Shown here: positions 1 through 10,789 of the stretch, one piece after another | How positions within the stretch are numbered: the first letter of the stretch is position 1 | Layout: each line of letters opens with the position of its first letter | Assembly (NCBI RefSeq): GCF_028554725.1 | Contig: NC_071668.1 | Location: 74,331,719-74,395,718, forward strand | Reading direction: 5' to 3' | Source of the DNA: Zeugodacus cucurbitae | Taxonomy: Eukaryota; Arthropoda; Insecta; Diptera; Tephritidae | Length of the DNA: 64,000 nt | Notes under the pieces: model-generated | The model's database searches: none | Told to the model about the DNA's origin: nothing | Seen by the model: only the letters and a program-made list of their open reading frames with translations | Position numbers and translations under genes: made by a program

Positions 1-413
1 TGTGTGTACACAAAAGCTCTTATTAAATATTTGTCAAACGTCTATTTGTATAACAATTAGAAAAATTCAATGAGGCGTTTAATAAGCCCGCAGTATTTGT
101 AGCTCAAACACACACACCCTCATTCATGGCATGTGGGTGGATGTAGGCAAGGAGGTATATATGTGTTTGTGTGTGAAATTAAATGAACGGCTGTGGGCAA
201 CCTTTTTAGCGTTTATTTCGGGTAGGATATATGAGCGAAATATTTATAATGAATTTAATAAATTAAAATATCAAAAGTTGTTATTATTTGCGGATTGAAT
301 GAGTTCGCAAGAAGTGCCGTCCTATTCCACCATGTTGGGAACGAGCCAAGTCTCCTCTTGTTCACTTATTTAATATGGATCACTAGACCTCTCGCGAGCT
401 TGATAAAGCCTGC
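1..413. other. No gene seen; AT-rich flank with GC-richer right part
   Basis: No credible coding region is visible. The first 290 bases are AT-rich with TG/CA microsatellite scraps. From about 290 the base composition is more balanced and appears continuous in style with 880-1310, so it may be the left half of an old repeat split by the MITE at 418-875. This continuity is inferred. Confidence 0.5.
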
Positions 414-417
414 TTAA

Positions 418-875
418 CACTTTGAGCCCCGCGGGCCCCATCGGTGGACATTTATGTTTTGACGATTTGGGGCAATGTGACCATACGTGGGCATTGGTGG
501 ATTTTCATTATGGGACATCGTGACCACCCGTGGTCATACGTCGAGTTTCATTTAGCGACATTGTGTTCACCGGTGTAAACGTTCTGCATACATTTTTCAT
601 TGAAATCAAATTTGTTCGGTCCCAGGATGTAAGCCTTTTTGACTTGGACTTTGTAATTTGGTCTGCCAAAGCCCAAAAAATAGTGAATCAAATTTAGGTA
701 AGAAAAATTCATTTCAAGAAAAAAAAAACAATAAAAATGCATTTGGTTTATCAAAAATAAATATCAATAATAAATTTTGGTCCTAGCTTGTCAACTAAAG
801 CACAACCCATCGTCAGCATGCGGTCCACCGGTGCACAAAAAAATGACCACGGGTGGGCACGCGGGGCTCATAGTG
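418..875. mobile_element. piggyBac-like MITE with TTAA target duplication
   Basis: The left end reads CACTTTGAGCCCCGCG and the reverse complement of the right end reads CACTATGAGCCCCGCG, 15 of 16 matching. More degenerate inverted similarity extends further in. Both ends abut TTAA (414-417 and 876-879), the target duplication expected of piggyBac-type transposition. The interior is only 458 bp and has no transposase, so this is non-autonomous. A perfect internal palindrome, TGACCAC-CC-GTGGTCA, sits at 521-536, and its sequence recurs near the right end. Superfamily assignment rests on the TTAA and the terminal CACT; a Kolobok-type element is the alternative. Confidence 0.75.
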
Positions 876-879
876 TTAA

Positions 880-1310
880 CAACCAGAACCTGCTCGGTTG
901 CATGATGCTTTTGACCCAAAGTGGAACTAAAGAGCTCGGTTTAGATCGGTTCAAGAACGATGGAGTTCTCATCGAACTGTGCGGAATAGGCATTCCTTAC
1001 GATGAGGTACAAAAACAGTCACAACTGCATGGAGAACGGCAAGGTGGAAACATGAAATTATTTCCGCCTACAGTGTGCAACATTCGCAAAACTAAAGTTG
1101 AAGCTATATCTTTAGCGAACCAAGCGAACTTCAGGGAATGGAATACAAATAAAGTAAACTCGGCACAAGGCGCTTCGGTGATACATCCAAGTCAGAAGAC
1201 ATCTGAGTATAGACAGCAATTATTCAGGAGTCTTTTAGCTCCACAATGGCGCCTATCGCTGTCCAAGTGGGATCCATCGCAACATCTGTCGTTAGAGTCA
1301 GCCTTTGACC
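880..1310. repeat. Degenerate dispersed repeat, copy 1
   Basis: Positions about 1090-1296 match 14640-14870 in the same orientation. Shared blocks include the run around 1100-1130 (agctatatctttagcg and onward), 'caggagtctttt' and 'ctgtccaagtg'. A weak open frame covers this stretch, but it has no ATG near its start and crosses the end of the neighbouring MITE, so I do not call a gene. Class unknown. Confidence 0.55.
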
Positions 1311-1659
1311 TTTAGCCTAGGAAATTTTAAACCATCGAAATCATTGTGCTATTCATAAATAAAAACTATCAACACAGGTCTATCAATTTCTTTCCCAATA
1401 CTAATTTCCATATGTACTTCTAAGTCCCACACTGTACCATAGATGCTCTAGTTGTTTACGGATACTAAATAATCTACTGCTTTTAGGAACAAAATTAGAC
1501 ACATTTGCTTCACAGAAATAATCTAAAGTATAGTCTCAACTTTTCCTATTTTAAAATTTGTATAACCTTTAAGAAGAAATGAAAGAATAAGGATAAAGGC
1601 AACGAAAGAATGGAATACTTCAAAATAAAGAGAGAGAAAGATAGAGAAAAAAAACTGGT

Positions 1660-1895
1660 GCGTGGGTCCCTACGCGCGGATGAAGTTATACCTCTTAGTG
1701 ATATTCCAAGAAATGCATATAATTTACATTGAAATCTCCCGCAAGGAGTACCGGTTGATCGCTATACTCTACTGGATCTCCGATAATATCTGCAAATGCT
1801 TGCGTACCTGCAGTTGACAACGGTAATACAAGAGAAAACTAGAAATGAAGTTCATAAACGTCACGCTGTCAGATAAAACGATATACCACCTCATC
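1660..1895 (-). pseudogene. Relic of an endonuclease/exonuclease/phosphatase (EEP) domain
   Basis: The minus strand at about 1695-1830 translates without a stop to a stretch containing STAGTQAFADIIG followed by PVLLAGDFNVNY. GDFNV is the signature of the AP-endonuclease-like EEP fold. Upstream similarity (VTFMNFISSF) continues in another frame around 1835-1870, so at least one frameshift is present. Stop codons follow downstream. EEP domains occur in LINEs and in Helentron-type Helitrons. The wording around the motif reminds me of Helitron-associated proteins, which would fit the DINE-like elements in this window, but this is inference. The fragment is too short and damaged to act. Confidence 0.4.
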
Positions 1896-1899
1896 GAGG

Positions 1900-3640
1900 G
1901 TGCAAATACTTTCGATTTACAAAGAAAGTAAATGAAGACTGACTACAGAAATGATCCTGTGAAGTATAGTCTTAACTTTTCAACAGCCAACGCAAAGTAT
2001 TTCAAGCAAACGTCACACAAAATAGTTGAGAATTCGCAGAAATGAAACAGAAACGAAAGAAAAACAAATAATGCACAAGCATTAAAACATACATATGCGT
2101 ACACATGTGAATATGTCACCAACCAAAAATTTAAACATTGTTCTACAAAAACAAGAATTGCTCAAATAGCATAAGCATGGCAAGTGCTTAAAGTTCTCTG
2201 CTTTACTCTCATTCACTCACTTTCTCTCTCTCGCGTTAATTGTTCAACGCTATTCCCTCCCCACTAAAGCGTTAAACAATTATCGCAACCTTTTTCGAAG
2301 TCGTATAAGAAGTATAACTTCAATAATTAAATACTTGGAAAATCAGTGAAATACATAGGAAAAGGAAAAATCATAATTATCTGAAGTACTGATAAAAAAG
2401 TATTTCTCTACTATACTATCTCTACTATACTCACACATACACACATTAAATTATCCAAAACACAAAATATCAGCCAAAATTGCAAACATTCCTCACACAT
2501 TAGAGCAAATCACAAATATAATTGCGAGCAAAACTTTTCCAAAATTCGTTAATGGCATTAAAATTGATTTGGGTCAGTCAGGGCGTATGAGTAACGAGCT
2601 GAACTTTCCAAACCACCAATAAAAACCATAATTCATAATTTATGCATGTAAAAATTTCTATTTTGAATGACTTTTCCAGCATTAAACAGATGCCAAGCAA
2701 GAATGACTAACCGCAAAACTACAAAGCCAGTCAGGCAATTATGAAACTTTAAAAATAGATAATTGCCTACGTTATGGGTATTAAGCGTACAATTTATAGC
2801 TTGAGTTGAGTTGAGTTGTCAGAAATAGAGCAAAGTGACGTCATTTTCATTGGAATGCCACTCTGCATACCATTAAAGTGGGGGGAGAACTGTGTATTGG
2901 CGGCAAGGTAAAAAATAAATCACCGCACAACTTTAAAGGTGCGCTAAAAATACCAAGCATACTTGTAGGCTTTAAAGCTACCAGCAGGAGAATAATATAT
3001 AGTAACAACAATTGTGTGCGGCATATGTCTGCAAATTAATTGGCTGTTGCATATTCTGAAATGCTTTAAATAGCAAGCGCGCATACACACACCTTTTTAT
3101 ATAAAGATATGTGTGATATGTGTGTGCCAAGCCACTTTATTAACTCCTCCATGATGAGTGGCATATTTTTTAGCGCATATTGATAATCGCAGTGAACATA
3201 CGCCTACACATACATACATGCGCATATGAGTTATTGCACGCCTAGCGCTACATATATGAAATATTTATTATTGTTGTTGCACATAAACAAGTACAAAATA
3301 CTGAGTTATTTAATTTTTATGTGGTCCTTAAACGAGAGAGCGTGTTGCAAATATACTCTTGTATATATGTATGTGTTAACATGTTTACGCGTGTATACCC
3401 CTGCAATCCGCATTAAAATATAAATTTAAAACTCATAAAATAGCAACCTACAGTCGCTGTTCATTATAATATGTTCAGTAAAATGAAAAAAATTATAATA
3501 ATATTACCAAAAAATTAACGAAATGGAAATTTTACCAAACATTTTTTTATAATTATAAAATAAAAATATAAATTATATTATTATATATTGCTTTTTATTA
3601 AAATTTTATAATAAAAAAAAACAAATTTAGTCGATATCAA
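1900..3640. other. No gene seen; AT-rich DNA with one hairpin
   Basis: Long AT-rich stretch with CT-rich tracts near 2200 and scattered CA/TG microsatellites. The only ordered structure is an 18-nt inverted repeat at 2233-2250 and 2269-2286. Short open frames have no recognisable motifs. Confidence 0.55.
2233..2286. repeat. Imperfect inverted repeat (hairpin)
   Basis: Arm GCGTTAATTGTTCAACGC at 2233-2250 pairs with the reverse complement of GCGTTAAACAATTATCGC at 2269-2286, 16 of 18 positions matching. They are separated by an 18-nt pyrimidine-rich loop. Function unknown. Confidence 0.7.
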
Positions 3641-3651
3641 TTTCCATATTA

Positions 3652-3739
3652 TCCTAAATGTAGGCAACATCTTTTTGTATACACAGAAGTATTAAATATT
3701 TGGTGATGTTGTGCATGGAAGTGTTGCCTACATTTATGC
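3652..3739. repeat. Inverted pair of CCTAAATGTAGGC motifs
   Basis: CCTAAATGTAGGCAACATC at 3653-3671 faces its near reverse complement, GTTGCCTACATTTATGC, at about 3723-3739. The stem also contains CAACATC versus GATGTTG. It is one of three such inverted pairs in the window (see 25757-25840 and 40440-40499). Confidence 0.65.
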
Positions 3740-3789
3740 GCAAAAACAATTTTTAGTTCAAATTTCAAAGTGAATTAAATTGAATGAAA

Positions 3790-4067
3790 TTTAAAAATTA
3801 ATTTAAGTCTGGATTTAAATCATATTCAACTGGTTTCTAATAAATTTGTAACTAATTAATTTTAAAATTAATTTCAGTCTGGACTTAAATCATATTCAAC
3901 TGGTTTCTAATAAATTTGTGACTAATTAATTTTAAAATTAATTTCAGTCTGGACTTAAATCATATTCAACTGGTTTCTAATAAATTTGTGACTAATTAAT
4001 TTTAAAATTAATTTCAGTCTGGACTTAAATCATATTCAACTGGTTTCTAATAAATTTGTGACTAATT
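3790..4067. repeat. 70-bp tandem repeat, about 4 copies
   Basis: The block beginning tctgga(c/t)ttaaatcat starts at 3808, 3878, 3948 and 4018, exactly 70 bp apart. Copies are almost identical apart from the first, which carries gga-tttaaat and gtaacta variants. The last copy ends at about 4067. Confidence 0.9.
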
Positions 4068-4254
4068 CGTGGTAGGTATTACAACTTAGTGTATAAGATA
4101 GTGGAATTTAATTGACATGAGAGGCTTGGTTAGATCTACAATTTGGTAGTGTGATGGAAAGTTATCTGATTGTAAGAATCAAATGCATTTCTACGGTTAT
4201 CATTATAACCATGGAGGATATACCATATTTTTCTACATACATATTACCATATTT

Positions 4255-4980
4255 GTATACCCTGAATAGGGTATATTAAGTTTGACACGAAGTTTGTAAC
4301 ACCCAGAAGGAAGCGTCGGAGGCCCTATAAATATATATACATATATATATAAATGATCAATATGTTGAACTGAGTCGATTTAGCCATGTCCGTCTATCTG
4401 TATATATACGAACTAGTCCTTCACTTTTTAAGATATCGTTTTGAAATTTTGCAGATGTTATTTTCTCTTCAAGAAGCTGCTCGTTTGTCGGACCACTATA
4501 TCATATAGCTGCCATACAAACTGAACGATCGGAATCAAGTGTTCTTGACTTCCGCATTTTACTACATATCTTCACGAAATTTGGTGTGAGTTATCGTTCA
4601 TAGTAATAATTTAATCTCCGAAAAAATTGTTCAGATCGGTTCACTATAGCATATAGCTGCCATACAAACCGAACGATCGGAATCAATGGCTTGTATGGAA
4701 AATTTTCGCATTTGACGTGGTATCTTCACGAAATTTGACATGGATTACTGCTTAAGGTAATAATATAATATCTGAAGAAATTGTTCAAATCGGTTAACTA
4801 TATAACCTTAATGTTTCTAGCAAACAACCCGGCTAAAGGGAATTAGTAAAATGTTTTCTTTTTTTTACTTACTTTTTCTTACGTCTTTAGATTTGCTTAA
4901 ACACATAGTTACTAAAAGAAATGCACCAGTGAAGGGTATATTAGCTTCGGTAGAGCCGAAGTTAACGTTTTTTCTTGTTA
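4255..4980 (+). mobile_element. DINE-1/mini-me type (non-autonomous Helentron-like) element with 154-bp repeats
   Basis: The 5' end has TATACCCTGAA and the 3' end has GAAGGGTATATTA, a subterminal inverted repeat. At the 3' end a stem-loop follows (CTTCGG 4945-4950, CCGAAG 4956-4961) and a T-rich tail. Inside, a (TA)n run leads into a core around 4352-4388 and then a GTCY-type microsatellite (gtccgtctatctg), the layout described for mini-me/DINE-1. Two central tandem units start at 4629 and 4783, 154 bp apart, with a degenerate one before. This resembles DINE-TR1 elements of acalyptrate flies. The element has no coding capacity; the short open frame over its 3' half is not a gene. Confidence 0.75.
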
Positions 4981-4984
4981 AAAC

Positions 4985-7100
4985 TGTCTTTTTAAGTATT
5001 TATATAAAAGTAAAAAATAGTTGTATATATATATTTTAAACATACAGTTTGTCCATTAATTAAATTAAGAAACCATATGAATCTTATAACCTTTTCGGAC
5101 AGCAGTTAATTGATAAATTACCCGGTTCGATTAAGGGGTTAAGTGGATTTCAAAATTTCAAAATTTACAGTACAATGTGTTTAAATATTATATTATCCAA
5201 AAATATGAAATCGGTCCGAGAAAAAATCTCAGAGATAGACCCTTTGGAAGCGCCTCAGGTCAGGCCACGTCAGTTTGTATGTAATGGTTTCTCAATTATA
5301 ATCTTAATGTATTAAATTAATTTGGCTGTGCGAAATTATGTGATATTATGTTAATTGACTGGAGTTGCGTGTGAAATAGAATAATCTATTCAAAATTTAA
5401 TAAAATTTGTGAAACAAAAAAATGAAGAAATTGACATATGAAGGACATTGGAACCGTTTTGATATGAAATAAATGTTTATTATTTAAATGCGCAAAAAAT
5501 GTTTTTTTTTATTTATTTTAGTACTGCGTTTTTTGAATCTAACAATCAACTAAATACAAAAATATGATTTTTACTTTATTGATAAAATAATGAAGTGAAA
5601 ATATTTAAAAAAAATTTGAGTATGGTTTTGATTTTTTTATATAAAAATATAAATTAGTATTCCAAAATTTAATTATCCGAAAAACTATTTAAAAGAAAAT
5701 AATTTTGTTTTAATTTTTTTTTACTTTTTTCTAAATTTTTTAAATATAAAAAATCAATATTAACTTTCCAAAATTTCATGGATTATATTTTTTATAAATT
5801 TCCCTACTTTAACAACAAAACATTTTTTTTTATATAAAAACTAAAAATCCCAACAGCGTTCACAATTTAATAACCAGCTACTGTCCAAACAAGCAATAAT
5901 TTACTTATATCCCGTTGTTTACAGCACTTGCATGTGTGTGTATACCTTCAATAAATATAAATTGAAATTTATTTAAGCGTGCGATTTATTTAAGCTGTGC
6001 GAGATAAAATTAATTCACACAAGCTATGGTAGTTGTGTATGCCTACAAATGTTACGATTTCCATTATTTATAGACGCTCGCACACACACACACACATATG
6101 TACATATATATGTGCGCGAGATAAATTGAGTATTGCATGTGAATAAAGCGGAAATTCTACGAATATTCCAAGAATGGCGCTGGTAATTAAAACGAAACAT
6201 TTCCGTCCAGCATTTGTGTCTGGGCAACAACAGTCGCAAGCGTTTCGCGCAACTGCCACTCAGTAACATGCAGACATAACATATATAATTAAAGCATACA
6301 TTTGGGCGCCTATAATCCACACACTCACACATACTCACACACATACAAGCTAGTTTTAACATTAAAAGTGCAATTACTGCTTGGCTGGTTTTTGCCGTTT
6401 TATTTGTGTTGTTTTATTTGTATTTGCCTCCATTTTTATGGCGTTTTATGTTATGTGCGTAAGTGTGTGTGTTCTTATAATATAAATGCTCAAATATTCA
6501 CACGCGGATTTTTTATATTTTTTCTTTCCCACCACTTATCTTTCATTTTCCTACTCTTGCCGTTTCTTTCATCGCTGGCGTCTTATTGGTTTTTATTTTC
6601 AGCAGTTCCCACACCGAAAACGCTGCACTTGTTGGCTGGTAATTGTCCTGACTATTATTTTTTGTTTGCTTTTGTCTATTTGCGAATTCACTTATCCCAT
6701 TTAGCTGTCTGCCTATCACTGAGTCATTTATCTCATTAGGCAGTTACAAATATTTGCATTTAGTCATACATGCCTCATCGTTTTCACCTATCAAATTACA
6801 GTGCGTTGTTATACATAATTGATTTTTTTTTGTTTTCTTCTTTTTTTCCTGACAAGCTAGTGCAAATCATTGTAATAATTATTGTATAAAATAAAAGCAA
6901 ATAAAGTTTTTTTACGTAAATACTATTTGACCTTGTTTAAGTCAATTTGAAAGCAGAATTTATAAGAAATAATATTTAAAGAAAAACTTTCCTTATATTG
7001 AACACCGGTTGGATGTAAAAGAGTAGAAGAAGAGGATGGCAAAGAGTTTAAAGATGGACACAAGCAAAGAGAAAATATGTAATATTGTACATTTTTTTCT
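4985..7100. other. No gene seen; AT-rich DNA
   Basis: Very AT-rich to about 5900, then microsatellite-bearing DNA. A TTAAGGGG start at about 5133 resembles the ends of the TTAA-type repeats at 56537 and 57853, but the match is short. Open frames at 6024-6362 and 6302-6739 overlap on opposite strands and are low in complexity, so I leave them out. Confidence 0.5.
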
Positions 7101-7109
7101 TGGTTGAAG

Positions 7110-7665
7110 ACGAAAACGTAAACCAATTCTGCTTGCGACGATTCCGTTTCGGTATTTTTGACTTCCAAGCGGTGCATTCACGTGCTGGAAGGCCAATAGT
7201 CGAAAATATGGATAAAATAATGGAAATTATTGAGCCCGGAAATCTCGATGTATGGAGACCTCACGAGATAGCGTAAAAATTATCATGGGCCGAATTACCA
7301 TCTGTGAGACGGTGGCCCAAGCCAGCATTGATGGTCAAGAAGGGTTTACTATATATTTAATGAGGTTGGGTTGAAATCAACTAGTAAGAGCTGCTAACCC
7401 ACGGCCAAAATCTTTATTCGGACCTTTACTGTCAACCGTTAGACTTTGGCCAACATATCGATAGTGATCCGCCTGAAGAACCGGTCATTTGTTTTGGAAG
7501 TTCTTATGCATCCACCTTATTCTCCGGACCTAACAACAAGTAACTACTATATGTTCCTGTCTATGGCGAGTGATTTTGGTGGTGAAAAAAGATTCGTCTG
7601 AAGACAAGTTTTGTAAAAAGCGACGGTTCGAGCTTTTTTGGTATCATTCTTTTGCTGCTGTTCGA
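7110..7665 (+). pseudogene. Broken mariner transposase (DD34D-type family)
   Basis: Several frames read as scraps of a canonical mariner transposase in the right order. First comes SRAGRPIVENMDKIMEIIE from the linker after the first helix-turn-helix. It jumps directly to LDVWRPHEIA, so the second HTH is missing. Then comes ELLTHGQNLYSDLYCQPLD, and finally LMHPPYSPDLTTSNYYMF, where the third catalytic Asp region (normally APSDYHLF) has become TTSNYY, losing the aspartate. Stops and frameshifts separate the pieces. The intact family encodes about 345 residues. It lies head-to-tail with the LINE relic that follows. Confidence 0.75.
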
Positions 7666-7699
7666 ATCGAATGCGGTCTACTATTTATTGGGGGAGGAT

Positions 7700-8440
7700 A
7701 CATAAAGCAAAAATATACAGGGATATCCAAGCGGATCTCCTGGCATTGTCGTCGCCCCTGACTAATTCAAGCATTGTCCTAAATTGTAAGAAGGCGCTGA
7801 AGTCGTTAGAAAACAAGCTCCTCCCAGACTTGATCTGGGTTCCCGGCCACAGGAACATTTTCGGCAAAGAAAAAGCAGACGAGCCGGCAAAGACCGGATC
7901 TTATCTAAACTAATCGGATGCAGAATTAATACCAAGCCCGTTAGGCTCGATCAGGAGAGAGCTCAATATACAATTTCAACAATTAGCAAATAACAAAAAG
8001 ACAACTAAATGCAAAATAACCAAACAGATATGGCCAAAATACGACTTGAAGAGAACCAACGACTTATTAAATAAGTAAAGGAACAGTATCTTCAGACTAA
8101 CTGCTACCATAACAGGACATTGGCCATTTGGAGAACATGCGTCGAAAATGGGTATGCTCCACAATAAGGAAACAATTTTCCACTTCCTCTGTGAATGCCC
8201 AGCCCTATCGCAGATCCGATACAGAACACTGGCATTCCATCAAGTATCAAACCTCGAATGGATGTCTACAAAAATCAAAACAGATATTAGTAGCTTCATC
8301 GAAACCACAAAATGGTTTAAACGAGAAGCTTAAACTTGATAGCAAATAAAAAGGTCAACGACTAGTGCATCAAAATGGCACAGATAGTGCTAATTGAGCC
8401 CGAACTATAACAGCGCAGCACTCCTACCTACCTATTTATC
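7700..8440 (+). pseudogene. LINE RNase H and 3' end relic (I/LOA-like)
   Basis: Reading frames give YRDIQADLLALSSPLTNSSI, where the usual DSQA catalytic motif has decayed to DIQA. WVPGHRNIFGKEKADE follows, the His-Asp part of RNase H1. The frame breaks with a stop near 7912, continues through a WPKYDLKR stretch, and ends in a zinc-knuckle-like part, ETIFHFLCECPAL. The 3' tail (about 8340-8440) contains gtgctaattgagcccgaact and cctacctacctatt. The same family lies on the minus strand at 21190-22180, whose 3' end matches this tail. RNase H after the RT domain is typical of I/LOA/R1-group non-LTR retrotransposons. RT is missing here (5' truncation). Confidence 0.8.
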
Positions 8441-8449
8441 GGGAAAAGA

Positions 8450-10785
8450 ACCAATCAAGTCCTCAAAAACGTTGCAGCTTTTCAAAGATTGTTGAAGAGT
8501 ACCCTATTTAGAATTAATTCTTGTCATCACTAAGTCTTCAGAAGATACTCGTGCGTTATAAAAACAATATTTTTGCTTACCGATTAAACTTTTAATCTGC
8601 ACAACATTGGAACAACTGGGAAAACAATACAAATTCAGCATCGTGCTGACACACCTTAAACCTCGTTCTAAGTAATGGTAAGACTTTGGCGCCCTCTCCA
8701 TGTACTCTCCAGAATTTTATTCAGTTTATTGAAGTAATTTGAGTATTCTATTTTATTTGCGAGTACTGTTATCTGGAGCACATTTCTTATATTCCTCTGT
8801 AATAAATTGCATTTTAAAGTAGAACACTCTGTTGTTCCTTCTATTCAACACTAACAATCTTACTGTAAAAATTTTCTAGCGAAGAGCTAAGCTTTATGCT
8901 ACTCCGAAGCATCTCACCAAAACGACGTGAACGACACTTTCCTTGAAAACCATTAGCGAACTCATTAAATTGCGCAATGACAAACGAACCAAAAACCTGT
9001 CTTTTGTTACTAACTGAGAAGGGCAGCACAAAATCTTTCATTACACTTTCTTCGCCCCACCACGAGCCACGAGCGCAAAGTATGCGCGTAAGCATTATCA
9101 GAGGCAGCCGTCGCATATTGTTATAACGAGTACTATATGTATGTCGTGTCTTCCAGCTGAATTATGAGGAAATATTCTTAGACAAGGAATTTCGTATCAG
9201 CGCTAGCGAATAGTTACGGCTGACACTTATCTGTTTTGACAGTTCACCACCACCACGGCCAGCAGAGTACGCCGCTCAACGAATTGCACGCATTCTACAG
9301 TTCTACAGCTTACCTACGCCTACGCCTACGCCTTTCCAGATACAGACAAAAGAAAATAGTGCAGAACCCTGACATAATAATAATAAGGAATGGAAGACAG
9401 TGTTTGGCGGAGCTGCGGGTGGACTTGGGGGAAAATAACAATGTGGGGGTGTAAATAAAACAAAGAGACTTAAAAGCAGCAACAAAAAAAATACCGTTAA
9501 AACAGTGAAACGCTAAAGAGGATTGTAAAATCTTGACGCTCCACTTTTTCAATGTTGCAAAAATCAGGCTAACTTTTTACCCAGCGCAAATACATACCGA
9601 ATATGTACGCGTATTTCGATGAAGTACTGACGTATAACCTCGAATTACAACAACAATAGCTAACTACAACAACTAACAAACAAAAACAACTTTCTTGCTG
9701 ATGCTGTCGTCGTAGTCGTTGTGCGCCGTTTATAATTCAAGGACATGGCCACATTAAGAACTTTCAATTTCGCTACGTCTGCATAGAGACACGCCACCAC
9801 CGCTGCCGCCATCAGGGTCTTACAGCAGCCATAGCCACAGCCACAGACATAGTTAGTGCCACAGTCGCAGTCACAGTCGATTCGCTGCAATTTTCTCAGT
9901 TTGTGTCTGTTCTACTTTGGACCTGTGCACTGACTGAATGTTGGCGTGGTGGGTGGTTGGCGCATAGTTAGATTGGTAATTTTCTGCTGCTGCTGCTTGC
10001 CGAAGTGCTCTTCAGCGTTGCGGCGACAAGAGAGAGAGAGAGAGTGGGTGAGAGAAGAGCGTGTGAGATTTTACGCGTGCACTCCAACAGCCATATCCTG
10101 TCGCTTTTCCTGTTGCATTAAGTAGTCGCTTAGTAGTGGTGTTTATTTTTAGTTCGCTGGTGGTAAAGCACAGTTAAGCACCTTTCCATTTTGGGTTTTA
10201 CACCGTTTTCTGGCTTCCTCTGTTTTTCATTAATGAATTTTTCATGCGAGTGCATTTTGCATGGCTTGCATTCTAATAGAGAAGCGGCGAAAATGTTACA
10301 AGGCTAATGTTGGTTTGCTGATTGGCGCATTTTGCGAAGAACTGCATTTCGCAAAATTTAAAGCGAAAATTAGGCAAGTAGATTAGCGAGAAGCAGTTTG
10401 AAATTAGTTTGTTTAAGTTTTTGTGGAGATTTGTTGCACTTAAATTCCTTTGTATCTCTCTCTTTCAAGTGTAAATGCTGAGAAAATACTTTGAATTTGA
10501 AGCTTAATTGTTAAGAGGACTTAAGAGAATTATTAAGAAGCCAAAGAAACTGCTGTTGCGGTTGCTGTAGCAGCGGAAATTATTCCCTGGAAATGTGTTG
10601 AATGTTCCGAAATCGACAGTGCTTGGCCGGATATAAATCTGGTTCCGTAGACACGGACTGTAGGGCCTTTGTCGGAGAATTTGTTATTATTAGGTGGAGC
10701 TATGACGTGTTTATAAATTAGTTGCGAAACGCAGAAATGCAACGAGTATAAGTACTTCCGGAACAAAGAAATCCAAAGAATATAT
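8450..10785. other. No supported gene; possible unique regulatory DNA
   Basis: No exon could be supported. From about 9230 to 10120 the DNA is less AT-rich and less repetitive than its surroundings, with CAG/CCA-rich patches and a GAGA run at 10029-10043. This is compatible with regulatory or untranslated host sequence. Overlapping short frames on both strands have no motifs. Confidence 0.4.
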
Positions 10786-10789
10786 AGTA

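Noticed and set aside
788..1315. 175-codon open frame
   Set aside because: Begins at TTG within the right part of a MITE, crosses the element end and continues into an old dispersed repeat; no motifs.
5110..5145. tRNA B-box-like ggttcgatta
   Set aside because: No A box or cloverleaf could be folded around it; the TTAAGGGG next to it fits a repeat end better.
6024..6739. Overlapping frames of 112 and 145 codons on opposite strands
   Set aside because: Both depend on CA/TG microsatellite and T-rich stretches; no motifs or splice context.
9236..9890. Possible 5' exon in a GC-richer island
   Set aside because: Frames on both strands are short and without motifs; no convincing donor tied to a signal peptide or domain.
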